Assembly: GCF_030269925.1 (NCBI RefSeq)
Contig: NC_085128.1
Location: 7,566,501-7,630,500, forward strand
Direction: 5' to 3'
From: Bombyx mori
Taxonomy: Eukaryota > Arthropoda > Insecta > Lepidoptera > Bombycidae
Length of the DNA: 64,000 bases
Shown here: positions 39,001 to 52,100 of the stretch, in pieces
How the letters are laid out: every line of letters begins with the position of its first letter
How positions within the stretch are numbered: the stretch's first letter is position 1
Program-made: the position numbers and the translations under genes
Notes under the pieces: model-generated
The model's database searches: none
Told to the model about the DNA's origin: nothing
Seen by the model: only the letters and a program-made list of their open reading frames with translations

Positions 39001-42000
39001 TTAAATGTATGGTAGACTTTTGAATTGACACATATCCGTGTTGGAGTTCATTGTTTTGAACTTGTTTTCGAATTCCTCCCATGTGCACACTCCTTGTTCA
39101 CAAATTGGTTTCAGTGGCTCTTCGTTTAAGTAAAAAACAACGTTGTAGTCCGTTTTATTTTCTCTATTACACCTAGAAAACAAATAAAGAAAAATATAGT
39201 GAGTAAAAAATTTTTTTATAAAATAAGTTAATAATTTAATTTTGGGATTAAGAAAATGTTTGCATACAGCACAATGAATAAATTTCTCACTTTTTATTAC
39301 TTACGTGGTAAGATTCTACCTGTTTCTATAAATATGTTGACACGGACATCCGTAATCGACAGTAGCCCCTTACTACCGGCTATTTACTCACTCACCTTCA
39401 ATAAATTAATACCAGTTAATAGCATTGTTGATACATCTATTGAAATCATTCAAATATTAACAAACCTGCTGAGTACTGCAAACATATTTGCTCCGAAGAT
39501 GGACAATTTACTAGTTCTCCATTTTCTGTCAGGGTTTCTAAGTGAACCAGTTAGTTCAACATCGTCTTTAAACAAATTTAAGGCCGTGTACAACATATCC
39601 ATCATTGTTGCATGAGTGAAATAAGCTATTATCTTTTTTCCTTTTCCATCTTTAGCTAATTGAAAGCTTTTGAATAAATCACTCAATGGAATCTGTCCTA
39701 AATGAGCGTTGATTGAGTTTCCATAACCGTTTCTGTAATAGTGTTTCAGATCTCCTGCGTATTCTAAAACCTTGAGATCCTCAGTCGTAAATAATGCGCA
39801 CCATGGGCTCATTTTGTCTTTGCTTGACCAAGTGTATCGACAGAGGTCATACAAAGCCGATATGTTTTCATTTGTTAATGGATAATCGATTCCCAATCTC
39901 CTTTGAATTCTATCTTTTGTCTGAAATAAACGGACCATTTAAAAACTGATCTCTTAGGAAGTATTGTTACTATTATTGTGATATTTTTTTTTTATTTTTT
40001 TTTTATTGCCTTTGTAGGCAGACGGGCATACGGCCCACCTGATGGTGAGTGGTTACCGTCGCCCATGGACTTCAGCAATGCCAGGGGCAGAGCCAAGCCG
40101 CTGCCTACCGCTTAATACTCTCCACAAGCCTCGTTTGAAGAAGGACATGTCATAGCGCTCGGGAAACACCGTGGAGGGGAGCTCATTCCATAGCCGGATG
40201 GTACGTGGCAAAAAAGATCTCTGGAAACGCATTTTGGATGACCGCAGTGGCTCCAGGTAGTATGGATGAACTCTACTCCGGTGGCGGGCGGTGCGATAGT
40301 AAAAAAAATATTTCATGCCATCAGCAGATGAGTACACGTCTAATTTGATGTTAAGTGGTTATCGTCAAATCATTACCAAATACATAACTTGCTTCCATAA
40401 TTACTTACAGCCAAAAATTCCGTTGTTTCCAAATATTTATTTGATTCGAGGTATATCTCAGGATTCTTTTTTACGTCTCTTTGATATTTGCCACATGTTG
40501 TGTAAGGCTGTAATAAAATATTTAAAAGCTTGTTACATTTCTGCATTTAAACTAAAAGACTTTTATAGAAGTAAGCATTCCACACCTTGATAATTCTAAC
40601 TATATTCACACATAATTAATTGACCAGTTTGGTCCGGTCAATTTCAAATCATAAGAATTAAATATTGTTTTGGAGTTTATCTTTGTTCTCACTTAATTTC
40701 TCTAGGTGCTCATATATGCTAGTGACAGACATACAAAATTTGTATTACCTACCGGCCTATATCCATTCTTTTCTAAAGCCATAATACATATCGTTTCAAA
40801 GAGTAAGTTAACTATTACTCAATAAGAACCAAGAGCATCATAGCCATAACCACATCAGGTTTCAAAATGAGTGGCGTATCGTTTAATTCGGGTCTTCTAA
40901 AGAAGTTAGTAACGTTTTAACATTAGGTAAGTTCTATGTTCAGCTTCCATATAACATCTTCAGGAGAATGATCTCATGAATCATTATCTTAATCATTTGT
41001 TTTTGTTACAAATATTGGCTTATGATCCATTCAGTCAGTTCAGTTACTTAGGTCTAGGTTTTAACTGTAACGGCTTTTAATAACTGTAATATATTAATTC
41101 TACTTTTACTCACATCCATAATGTCAAAATCAGTAGTAGCCTTTTCAATGTCCAAGTTACCATTAGCGAGTCCATTTACGAATCCTTCAGCACTTTTTTG
41201 CATCCACTTGCCAAAAGCCGGTCTAAAAGTGTAGCTCTGACTTTCCAGTTTGTTCAATAATTTAGGAAAAGCTTGTTTAAATCTTTTACCAATATCCATC
41301 ATCTCTTGATAACCTTCTTCAGAGAGTTGATATGCATTTTCGAACATGCCATAATCAGCGCCCAATTCTCTCAAATTTTCGATATCTTGCGCGCATAATG
41401 AGCTGTTTCCATTCTCATAACTAGATACAACGTATTCTCTGATTACAATAGCATTCTTCATAGTCAATGCTAATTCTGCACCAGGATTCCTTTTACCATG
41501 TCTTACAAGACCCCAAATACTTATTGGTTCACAATCTGAAACATGAAACTGTGATGTTTAATTTTGATGATTAGGTTTTTGGTTTTTAAAATGAAATAAA
41601 AAAGAAAAAGTCTGGTTTTAATTTTGTGACTTTAAATTTTAATTAACTTTTGTTTATTATTAATCATAAATGCAGGTTTAAGGTTAGAGTAATCGATAGG
41701 TACTCCAATGTCATTGAGACTAGATCGTTGACAGCAATATTCATGTTATGGCGTTATGGCTCTAGATCGGCCCATCTCTGTTATGACTAAACTAAAATCA
41801 CATTACAAAAAGTTTAAACTATTTTTTATAATTTTAAGAAATCAATACAAATCATCAAATTTAAAATAATCTACGTACCTACCTACTAATCGATAGAACT
41901 ATGTCAGCATTCGAATTCTGTAGACAAGTACAATTTTTTCTAAGATGTATAAGACATGTCCCTAGCTATTGTCGAAAACGGTATCCTTAATGACGGAATA

Positions 42001-42754
42001 GCTTTGTTATATAAACGAAACCCCCAAATTTTAACAATTTTTAGTTACTGGTGTGAAAAATATAACGTACTAACAGGTATTATCATCCTGCCGCAAAGCG
42101 GTTATACTGCTATCAACTGGTCTCTAGAGGAGTGACATGAGGTCAAAATATCACGTTTTTGAAGTCTATAAGCTCCAATAGTCACCCGAGACCAAGGTCA
42201 TCAGCCAATTTAGCGCATATACATATTATTATCTATATAGGATTAATGCAAATTTCCTAAAACGAATTTGACAAACAGATTTGCATAGCATATCACATGT
42301 ATTAAAAATTTACTTAAAAAAAACTTATTTAAAAAAAAAAAGAAAATATTTGAGAAAAAACAAAAAAAAAGCCCGCTGCGTTTGTTTCGCCGGTTCTTCT
42401 CAGGACTGTGGCTTTTTTTGGAACCGGTGGTAGAGTTAACATTGTTATTAAATATTTTGACATTCAACAAGTGTGTTACACTGACATCTAAGTTGAAATA
42501 AACGATTTTGATTTTGAATTTGAATTGAATTATTAAAATTATATACATACTTTAGTATGTATAATATTTAAAAAAATTTAAAAAATCCTACCGGTAAGTT
42601 TGATAACTGAGTCTCTTATATCCCCTCTGGCTGCATTATATGGAGTTCTGCTAGAAAAATAATTATATGGACAGCCGGTATTCCAATAACAGAACAACGA
42701 AATCACAGATCTGGCATAAACGCTTAGAAACACGGTCACGAATAGAAATTTCAT
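39001..42754 (-). CDS. Multiple inositol polyphosphate phosphatase (Mipp1-like), complete
   Basis: Coding exons on the minus strand are 42592-42754, 41114-41535, 40409-40507, 39466-39920 and 39001-39172. They join in phase to 436 residues. A signal peptide (about residues 1-19) precedes FCYWNTGCPY. The catalytic signature RHGKRNP (66-72) fits the histidine-phosphatase RHGxRxP motif, with His67 as the expected phosphoenzyme nucleophile. The second conserved histidine is His331 in YFTHAT, where many MINPP proteins have His-Ala-Glu. The block SPWCALFTTEDLKVLEY is typical of MINPP. The protein should dephosphorylate inositol polyphosphates in the ER lumen, lysosome, gut or haemolymph. Exon positions match those of the downstream paralog at 36331-38512, so the pair arose by tandem duplication. 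Intron 4 carries a truncated LINE. A likely polyadenylation signal (tttatt on the plus strand) is at 38841. Family assignment is firm; the substrate is inferred. Confidence 0.92.
39984..40340 (-). mobile_element. 5'-truncated non-LTR retrotransposon with reverse-transcriptase C-terminus
   Basis: On the minus strand, 40053-40337 encodes the familiar end of a lepidopteran LINE ORF2, with RSFLPRTIRLWNELPS, ERYDMSFFKRGLW and a stop at AEVHGRR. A 3' UTR and an A-rich tail (T runs on the plus strand) end near 39984. It sits in intron 4 of the Mipp1-like gene, between exons 40409-40507 and 39466-39920. A decayed copy of the same 3' UTR lies near 48125-48220. Confidence 0.85.
42080..42215 (+). mobile_element. 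Strongly decayed Bm1-type SINE fragment
   Basis: ATCATCCTGCCGCAAAGCGG and TATAAGCTCCAATAGTCACC recall the CTGCCGTGAAGCAG and GGGCTCCAGTAACCAC blocks of intact copies, in the correct order. Much of the rest has diverged. Confidence 0.5.
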
Positions 42755-43079
42755 TTTGTTTAAGTCACGAAACTCCGTTGTGAAATCACTGCATTTGCTT
42801 TTATGCGAATCCAAGCACCGTATGCACACTTTTATCTCACGAGAAGGCCAAAACACGACTAAGTAAGTTCATATCACAACAATACTTGCAATACAGGCTA
42901 CGTTGTTTTTTTTTTGCCTTAGAGGATGTGATCTTGAGCTTACAATAACCCTTTTGATTTTAGTCGTTTTTCACAATTTGAGACGCAAGGTTAAAAATTA
43001 TGATTTAACCTTGACTTTTGAGTAACTGTCCAAAATTGGAATCTTTAATGATTTGAAATTGTTTGGTTCTTGTATTAAT

Positions 43080-43290
43080 TGTTCTTATTACTTAGATGGG
43101 TGGACGAGCTCACAGCCCACTTGATGTTAAGTGATTACTGGAGCCCATAGACACCTTGAGATATAAGTTCTAAGGTCTCAAGTATAGTTACAACGGCTGC
43201 CCCACCCTTCAAACCGAAACTCATTACTGCTTCACGGCAGGAATAGTGGTGGTGGTAACCGCGCGGACTCACAGGAGGTTCAGTTGTGTT
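43080..43290 (-). mobile_element. 5'-truncated Bm1-type SINE
   Basis: TTATTACTTAGATGGGTGGA opens the element; AGCCCACTTGATGTTAAGTG and TTCACGGCAGGAATAG follow, ending near ACTCACAGGAGG. It has a short internal deletion after CCCATAGACA. Confidence 0.84.
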
Positions 43291-43299
43291 TTATTTTTA

Positions 43300-46140
43300 T
43301 TTTAACTACCTAACGTTAGTTTAGTCTTAAAAGGTTTACGAGGCAATAAAACAATTTTATGGCACAAATATTTTATTTATTCATCTATTTAATTGGTTAA
43401 AGTTAAAGTAGGACATCCATTGTTAAAATTGTGTACTTTATTAATTGAGTTAAAAATCACAGGAATGATTTAGGTATGAGTTTAAATTTAAAAACAATGG
43501 AAACATTGGTACATGCATACAATTCAAGGTGAAAACCAACAATTGAACATTTCCAATGCTGTCCCACACATAATTTTTGACACTGCCTTATCTTATGCAA
43601 ACGTATTGCATCTAAATATCAATTCATTCACGTTAAGTACATTAAAATTTACGAACTATTGCTATTTTCTAATAAATTACTAACATTAAAATTGGCGTTT
43701 CATTTAAAACATTAATAAATTTATTTACAATCACTTACTACAAGATATTTATTGATTAATCGATTAACTGACTATTTCCAAGGAAATTAATTGGTGACTT
43801 GAAAATACGAAGACGCAGAGTATCTCAGACGCGATTATCAATCATAAGCTTTTAGAAAAAAAATGCTTCAACTTCTAGCTACAATAATTAAATCTCAAAA
43901 TATTCCAACTAAATGAACACCAACTGCCTTTCCAATCTAGTCATAAAGATTTTGTCGTGATTAGTTTCACCAGTGAGCAACGCTTAAACAAAGCCTCAGT
44001 ACTTTCAAATTACCGAAGTGAAAGCGTCGTGCTATACCTTTGCATTGGACATTTATTCAAGGCTGTCAAAACCAAACGAGATTCAAAACTATCCTTAGGA
44101 TATTTTTATTGCCAGTACGTATTTGCTTCTCGGTAGGTATCAGTATCTTTGTTGAAGATACTTGGTGTTCACTGTCTAAATGTACTTGCTCTTGAATGAA
44201 GTCCTAGCTTCGGTACATTGAGTGTTGAACTTTTTTTAATAGGTATGTTTGTATCATCAACTTACATCAACATATATTTATAACTAGAATACTTCATGTT
44301 TGTTACTATCTATTTTTTTTTTTATTTGTGTATAATTATTTTCTGTCCAAAACATGAAAACGGTGAAGTAAATGTGATCACGAAATTCAATTAGCATTGA
44401 TATAAAATTACAGTAACCAAAAATATAACTAACAAACTTAGTTGAATCCAAAAGGCTTTTTGCGCCCTATATATGTATGAAACCAAAAAATAATTAAGAG
44501 CACAATACTCTTACTAGTATCAGTTTCATTATAATATCAACCAATCTGAATTAATTGTTCCAAGGCAACTTATTATGTTTACGTGATAATAATAATAACC
44601 CTTAGATTATGTATGTTTATCCCTATTTTTATCTAGATAAATCAATTTTATAATTTTCATTTTGTAGACGCCTACTACTCTAAAGAGAGAAATGCATAAG
44701 ACTTTGTATATCACTAGATGAATCACATCCAATAGATTTTATCTAATATTTTTTTTCATATAATTAAAATTCATTTAACCTAAATTCATAAAACAAATTT
44801 TGGTCCAAATTTTAATAATTCAAATTGCTTCAATAACCTGTTCTGAGATTACGAAATCGTTTTGTTTGCTTTAAAAATATAAATCATAAAAAAGTTATTA
44901 AAACACACGCTATAGTAAATCTAAATTGAAATAAAATCTATTATTTCATATGTAGGCCTTTATTGCACTCAATCCTACACAAAAAGTAAAAGTAACTATA
45001 TATTATATTGTTTTACATTATCAATGAATGAATACATAATATTAAATCAAAATAGGAATTAGAATGAATCAGTTATGTATAGTGTTTGAAAGGATGAAAA
45101 GAGGATTAAGACTTAGCAGTTTAAATGATTAAGTACTTATAGTAAGTATATTTATAGAAAAAGGGAAAAAGACTAAACTAAAAACTACGAGGTGCAAATC
45201 TAAGAAGAAGTGTTGAATTTCTAGTCAGGAAATATTTTTAAATACGCTTGACAGTTAATTATATTTCAGCTAAGTTATGTTAATATATTAACATCAAATA
45301 TGTTATTTTGAAACTTTATCATTTTCACATATTAGATATTATAGAATATTGGAGGAATGAATACTATTAGAACCTTGAAGTTTAAACATTTATTAATTCG
45401 CATTGTCACCAATAATCATTATCAATAGCCTTTCATTATTCAAATAATTAAATTTAAATACGAGCAAGGAGTTTAACTTTGATAAATACGTTTTATCGAA
45501 CTAAATAAGAAATGCACGTGCTTTTTTTTTCAATTTTATAATATATAATTATCTTTTGAGTTATATAAATACCATATAATTATCATGAAGAATTTTCTCG
45601 GTATAACTTAACTCATCAATATAAAAACACAAATATCAATTTATTAACACTAAACAAGTTTAGTTGACAACTATAAAAACGTATTCCTTTAGATATAATT
45701 AGTACTAATTATTATTAAAGCACTTCAAATTTTCTGATCATAGCTATTATTCACTTTGTAATAAGTTTTATCAGTAACATTATTTATAGTGCCAAATTTA
45801 ACTACAACCTAGTCTGGACGTTAACGACCCCAAAAAAGTTAATTCTCCAGTACCATAGTTTAAATTGTTTGACGCAGATAAAATACTGAAATAACAACAA
45901 AATGTAGATATCTCAAACACGACAACGATTCAAGACACTGAAATGAACACCGATTGACTATCTACTAATCTACAAACGCCAATTGGCGTGTCCGCATCAA
46001 ACAATATAAAAAGGCACTAGCTCAGCCCCCACGGGCACATATCCATAACTCGTTACTTCCCTCAAATCGAAAAGCTATGAGATTCACAAATAAATCCTCT
46101 ACAGATCTGTACCATTCCAAGTCTCGCATAGATAATTCTA
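43300..46140. other. Intergenic between the Mipp pair and the GluN3-like gene
   Basis: A long AT-rich stretch without recognisable genes or repeats. Its right end must hold the 3' UTR of the GluN3-like gene (stop at 46142), but no single strong polyadenylation signal stands out. Confidence 0.5.
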
Positions 46141-46141
46141 T

Positions 46142-49100
46142 TCATCCCGGATCTTCTTTGGGATCTAAGTTCGCCCGTCTTTCTTGTAGTGCTGCTAATA
46201 AAGCCTCTCTGACTTCGCGTTCTGAACTTCGCCAAAGTCTAATCAACTCTTCTTCAGATAGTAAGGAAAGTTCGGATCGAGCACCCGCCGGAGAAACTCT
46301 AGGATATGGTGGCGCAGGAGGTATATCATGTTCATCAGAAATTAAAATATCTATACTCGCTCGAGACGTTGGAGCATCTGTGCTAACATAATTTTCGGAT
46401 CTTAAGGATACGTCTTGGTAAGAACGGGTTGAAGAAGCTTCGGTCCGTCTTATCATCGGAGACGGTGTTCGCAATCGGGTGTTTAAATCTGGAGGGGAAT
46501 TTGTTAAGCAGCTGACATCTCGACTAAGTCGTCTGCCTATGTTGTGGCAAGTTCTCTCATAAATATTGGAAACAGAATCTGAACCCAACACTGAATCGGT
46601 ACTAAATCTCCTAACGTTTAATCCTGCGAGACTGCATCTTTTTCGACGACCTTTAGGCGAACGAAGCTGTCGAGGTGAACGACCTTGTCTTGGTGAGCGG
46701 TGCGATGTGTCGGGTGACGGGGATAAAAACTTTGATTCAGTTAATTCTTCTGTTGTCTCAGATGTATCAACTGGCTCTTGTTCTTTAATAGACCCCAAAG
46801 AGTGATCCCGTTGTTGTACTCTATCAATAAATGAAATTCAGAATTAGAAAGTTATTTTACACAAATATTAAGAAAAAAAAATTATGTATCTTTTACCTTC
46901 TAATCGCTTGAATCATTTCGTACAATTGCGCTTTACTCTTACGACGCCTGCGCTGTTCATGTTCCTTCTGAAACAAACGTTCTCTCCTATCGTAATCTGA
47001 TATTACATGATTTAGTGAGGTATCAAGGTGGGGTGGCGCATTTGCGTCGTAGGTGTCTATGGGTTCCAGTAACCATTAAACACCAGGTGGGCTGTGAGCT
47101 CGTCCGCCCATCTAAGCAATAAATAAATAAAAATTGTGAAACGAACTTCGTTTTTATTATTATTTGAAATTAACATTAAAGTAATCTTGAATTAAAAATG
47201 GTAAATAGCATACCCTTTTAACGCTCTTTTGGAACAGAGAAGTGAAATGACCTTGGCGTATTGTATTGACTAATTCTCGGGCGGCATGGTGCGGCGATAC
47301 CAATTCAACACAATTGATAAATCGGTATAGTTTCTGAAAAAATATACAAATGGTAAAGCTGCGCGTAACAAAGCGCACGAACTACAAGTGTTGGAAATGC
47401 AATCCGAGGAGATTATGCGGCCAAGACAAGAGCTCTTTCAGTGTTAAAATCCGATGTGGAGCGTTGTTCGGTCGACTTAATCCCACAAGAAGCCATCTTG
47501 GCTTCGCGCTTGAATAAGGCAAACAAAGTATCTTTAAACTGTAGATCCGTACAAAAACCGTTTACAATAAAACGAGCAACGTATTCTGGTGACCATAATA
47601 TGAAAACTATATAGATTAGTAAATAAACATTATATATTGCGCCCAAACAGATGTTACCTTTGATGTGGAATGTGAACATGATTATAATCTCAAAGATACC
47701 TGACTGAAAAACATAATGTTCCTGCTCCTCCAGATTGTTCCTTTCGGTTGATGCCTTAATATAGGTAAAGTGTATTTATAAAACAGATGTTCGAAAATCA
47801 AAATGATAATTCCAACGATCATTCCTACTCCAAGAAGAATAAAAACACCAGCCACAGCCGCCACACCTAAAACAATATTAAGCGTTAAAAAATATTTGAT
47901 GGTAGCAGTCCCTAAAAAATTTAACTTAATAATTCATAAATGAATTCTTCTTGCAAAACAGAGGAGGCAATTAAATTATTACTTTATTTCTTTCTTTCCT
48001 TTTGATGTTCATTTTCTTTGAATTCAGTTCCGCGAATCAAATTTTAGAATCACATTTATGATTGTATTAAGGATGTTTAATGTTGAACTATTAAATAATG
48101 TAATTTGTTAATGAAAAATGTTTTTTTGCCTTTTTGGCTTAATTGTAGGTAGACAGTCACCGTCTCCTGGATTTCAGCAATAGCAGAGGGCTTTACTTGT
48201 CTTTGACATGTCTTTCATTGTTTCATTAAAATAGAACACAACTGAACTCAACCCCGTCAAGATTTCCGAAAGATGATAATAAATTTGTTAGGATTCATAA
48301 ATAAAAGCCAATCGGATTTCAATAGGAAATATTGCGCTCATATTTTTCTTTTTATTTTATATCGATGCCGTTTGATCCGTTACAAAGAAATTCCTTTCGT
48401 ATTAACTCATGTTCGGTGCTTACGATGTACAGGCTCTATTATGTAATCCATCAAATCGGCAATTTGCTAGATGTCCAGTGGCATGTTACGTTGATTGATC
48501 ATACAAATTGAAGGTCGAGCCTGATTTTTTTAAGTATTGTATCGTTAATAACGTTTTTAATATTATTTTTCGTAGACCATTTAAACATGATGATTTTATC
48601 AAGCAAAAATGTATAGTATAATTACCGGAAAATTTTACTGTGAAATAAAAACGTAGATTAGTGAAATCTAAACAAGGATTAAAAATAGGAAAAAATATTT
48701 TTTTAAATTAGAAAACATTATTTCCTTTACGTGATACGTAACAGATTGACGTTTGTGTTCAGCTCGTAAAATCCCCAAAAATTACCAGAATACTTATTCA
48801 TCGGAGATATTTTTTGACTAATAATATAATTTAGATTTAAGTAAATTTTTGAAACAAAATCCAAGTTGGACAAGCAGTAATTGCAATTTTGCAAACTTTC
48901 AACTTTTATACGAGACATTCTTCGCAATATCTAACAGCTGTAAAAGCTTGTACTGTAGCGGCAGCTAGTATTGTAGAAAAGATCGGGATGGTACAATTTT
49001 ATTGCCATCATAAAAAGTGAAGTTAACCCATTGCAGTTGAGAGCTTCGTATCGAAAATACTCAAAATTTATTTTACTTCATTTACAGATTTGTATTGATT

Positions 49101-52100
49101 CTTAGTCTATTGCAATTAGTTATATAATATTATATAATCCTGTTTTATTGTTAACAAGGCTACGAATTTGTTTTGAAAAAGTAAATATAGTCTTGGTGTC
49201 GGCTCATTTTTTCAAACGATAAATCCCATGTTTAATCTTTTAGGTCGGTCGGTGGTAATACCGCTTCCCTCGCCGCGCGACGCTAGGGGCGGATTAACGC
49301 AGGGATGGCGATAAATTCTAATGAAATTTCCGCCAGAGACGAGCCATCTGACTATATGGATACGTGAGAACGAATACACACTAAAGTAGTGACATGTAAT
49401 TAAATTTTCTTTGGTTTAAGATTCTAAGTAAAATAATACATACTTTGAAAAATATCTTAAGAGAAAACTTAAAAACAAACATACTAATTTCGATAACCTT
49501 ATAATTCTTAAGTATAGTATACAAACTGGCTGTTCTGGTAAAAGTTGTCCTATCCAAATTTAAGACGTTTACTCTTTCTCGAATTAATAATAAGTCTTTT
49601 CTGACAATAAACTTATACAAACCATGAAAAAAAATTCTGAAATGCCTCCATTAATTATTTTTTCTAGAAATTTGTGTAACAGTTTTACCACTTACCTAAA
49701 GGTTTCGGTTGAATGCCATAATCTGGGCTGAGTTTAAAACAAGGTAGACCGCCGTACCATTTTTCAGTTAATATGTCCATATATCCATTCGACGAATACT
49801 TAGCTATAACTGAAGATATACTGTCCTGTGAAAATATATTTTGAATGTAGTTTTATGGGGTTTTTTTTACGTTGTTCACTTATCAAAATACCAATTCGGC
49901 GTGAGAGATCACAATTAACGTGAAAAACATCATAATATTCTCAACTGTATTAGAAAACTAATATAATCATAAAATATCAGAATGAGCCATTGCTTTATTG
50001 CAGAGTCAAACAATATTATGTGCATCATTTATACGTGGAATCCGCTAAAAATCAAATTCGTGAAAAAAAATATTAACCTCTGTTATATGATTAGAAGGCT
50101 TAATTACTCAGTTTTTTATTTAAAAATCCCTGTCGCTCAACCACCTATCTCCGAAATTCGGATCAGACAAAACTCAACCAAAGCAGTTGGGTTCGAGAAA
50201 GGGATATAAGGTGACGCGATAATTGATTACTTAACAATGTGATAATACAATCTTAATTTAAATGAGAAACTAACAATTAAAGATTTAAATATTGCTACTT
50301 TTTTCTATTACGGACAACAATAGACATTCAATTTTAAATTAAAATATAACTTTATATAAACGAGAACGAAAATATATGATACTAAGGAGATCGTTTGTCT
50401 AGTATATTGACGAAGTGCCACAAAGGGGTTTCTGTAAAAACGCGCCGTCACCGACGGAACAAAAATTATTTCTGAGCCGTTGATTTATGTCACTGATCCA
50501 CGTAAACCTCAGTGGTATATTGAACAACGTCAAGATAAAATGACGTATAATCGGCTGAGCCGGGGTTACATGACACCCTACTATCGATCACACCATTAGG
50601 AGGTTCGCGTGCGTCATCCATCAATCTTTCTCTCCTATATCCTAAAAGTCTTCACTACTCAGCCATCGCAATCGACCACTCACTTATGTAACTATAAGTC
50701 AAGTTCCTCAATTTAAGTACTATAACAATTATGTATGCACAATGATTTATGTTTCTCAGATTAAAAAATTATAAACCAAACCAAATTGTAAACTTTTACA
50801 TGCCTTCAATGGAAATCCTTTTGTCATGCCAATAGCATAGGTATCTTCTGCCAGAGTACGACCGCCCACACGTTGAAGCTTACATCCATGATCGGTTGCT
50901 CTATAGTAATCCAAAACAGGAGTGTCTGATATCAAGAGATCTAGTGTTCCGTTTCTGTAATCAAACTTAGCAATTTATCGAGGTATAAATAAATTTAAGA
51001 CAATTTAAGGCGATTTAAGACAAAATTTAATATATTTTTTGTTCGCCGAATGATGGAAACACTGTTATACGACATGCTTAAGGTTAATTTTGTTTTTTGT
51101 TTGATTATTGATAGTTCTTTCTTATGAAAGTGAAACAAAACCAAATTTCAAACGAAACAATACTTAAATTCTTTTGGTCAACAGAAAATAAGAAGCTACT
51201 GAGCTGCTTTGTCGATATATATATAAAAATGTTGAATTCAATGAGGATCAAATGAGTCCAATAGTAAATCAGTTTATAGTCTAATTGATGAAATGCGAAA
51301 CGGCGTACTAAATCGGAATATAAAGCAGATCTAATAAAAGAATAAAGTGGCCATTGGAGAACCTCAAACTTTATGAGTTCATAAAACGGTTCCGTTTTCC
51401 ATTGTTTCGTCACAGCATCCAAATCGTTATTCACTGTTGTCAATGTGAGATTTCAAATCGTCAATTCGCCGAAAAGGCTGTTAATAGCATTTCGCTGAAG
51501 TGTGTTCATTGAATGTTGTATTATTTAGAAAATAGCAATAATGATATTTTACACGTAAAACTGCATATTTAGCTGTCATAGATGGGAAGATGAGCTCATA
51601 GACATTACAGCATAGTGGCTTCCAATCTTTTAAACTAGACTCTAATTAACGGTAAAGTAGGCATCGTAAATTTAACAATATGGATGTCGCCACTCACCTT
51701 GAGAGATGAGTAAAATATAAACTGATAACCGGTTTATACCAGAAAAAATCGTTAAAATACTCAAAATAAATGTTCCATAATACCGACCTAAGCCGTTGAA
51801 TACCCTCTTCGATATCCTGGAGGGCATAGCGACGCATCTGCTGGGCCAAATGCGGATTATTTCTTTGAACATAATATTCAGCTACGGATGATCTTGCGGT
51901 CCCCACTTTAAGCGAAAGCCACTGAAATCAAAATGGATTAAGTACTTGTCACAGTGTACACTTCACAGTGTATAAGTTTAATTCAATTATAGTATTTCGA
52001 TTCAATCTCGTGATGATTATTTTATCGCATAAAGATGAACCTAAGTAATTATAACTATTTTACTCACATTATCACCTCCTTGAAAATCATCGACAGCGTT

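Noticed and set aside
46077..46391. Plus-strand open frame over the GluN3-like terminal exon
   Set aside because: It is antisense to a coding exon supported by phase and homology.
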